DNA from: G965267605 sp965267605
GTDB lineage: Bacteria > Bacteroidota > Bacteroidia > Flavobacteriales_E > Vicingaceae
Assembly: GCA_965267605.1 (NCBI GenBank)
Contig: OZ254088.1
Location: forward strand, 2,232,001 to 2,296,000
DNA: 64,000 nt
Reading direction: 5' to 3'
A program made the translations under genes and the position numbers. A model generated the notes under the pieces. That model had not been told where the DNA came from, ran no database searches, and worked only from the letters and a program-made list of their open reading frames with translations. The first letter of the stretch is position 1. Each line of letters opens with the position of its first letter. Below, in pieces: positions 63,999 to 64,000 of this stretch.

Positions 63999-64000
63999 GA

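Overview
The window is chromosomal DNA from a member of the Bacteroidota, most likely a Flavobacteriales-type marine or freshwater lineage. Four secreted proteins carry C-terminal domains of the type IX secretion (T9SS) type A class. Housekeeping genes have family-typical forms (fused SecDF, type III glutamine synthetase, long PurM, a DUF3467 gene behind rpoC). Most promoters that can be read fit the Bacteroidota consensus (TTG or TTTG near -33, TAnnTTTG near -7) rather than E. coli -35/-10 boxes. Coding density is very high: no gene-free stretch reaches 300 bp and the longest, 50442-50634, is about 190 bp.

Region 1 (1-3170): a cut-off secreted-protein gene, a lipoprotein gene, and a divergent patatin phospholipase fused to an outer-membrane barrel. 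Region 2 (3173-16549, minus strand): one long information-processing cluster read tRNA-Thr, tRNA-Tyr, tRNA-Gly, tRNA-Thr, tuf, tRNA-Trp, secE, nusG, rplK, rplA, rplJ, rplL, rpoB, rpoC, DUF3467. This is the same tRNA/tufB/secE/rpoBC order known from E. coli. Region 3 (16572-28904, minus strand): hpf, xerC and rpsU, then a tightly packed run of metabolic and membrane genes (acyl-CoA dehydrogenase, apt, a ComEA-like helix-hairpin-helix protein, an AGCS symporter, an RmlD-like reductase, a K+ channel, PspC, DUF2851, pyrF, prfA, purM). Many of these genes overlap by 1-8 bp. Region 4 (28915-37774, minus strand): a PorE-like OmpA protein, glnN, a Na+/Ca2+ antiporter, tatA and secDF.

Region 5 (37772-47022, plus strand) is the first accessory block. 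Four consecutive genes encode about 750-residue paralogues built of FG-GAP/VCBS-like calcium repeats with T9SS sorting domains. They are read divergently from secDF across an intergenic region containing a symmetric two-part inverted repeat. Region 6 (47015-48425) holds a retropepsin-like protease and mdh. Region 7 (48575-54320, plus strand) is the second accessory block. It holds an ECF sigma factor, an overlapping single-pass membrane protein with PKD and gliding-motility-type C-terminal domains (a candidate anti-sigma/sensor), and two collagen-like surface proteins flanking a small secreted protein. Region 8 (54397-64000): gyrB, a coupled pair of a TPR protein and a plug-less outer-membrane barrel, then an ftsE-like ATPase coupled to a family 2 glycosyltransferase and a convergent family 4 glycosyltransferase.

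The observations I consider most worth following are the tandem FG-GAP array with its shared divergent control region, the ECF/PKD-CTD pair, the duplicated collagen genes, and terminators whose 5' arm coincides with the start region of the next promoter. All functions are read from sequence motifs only.
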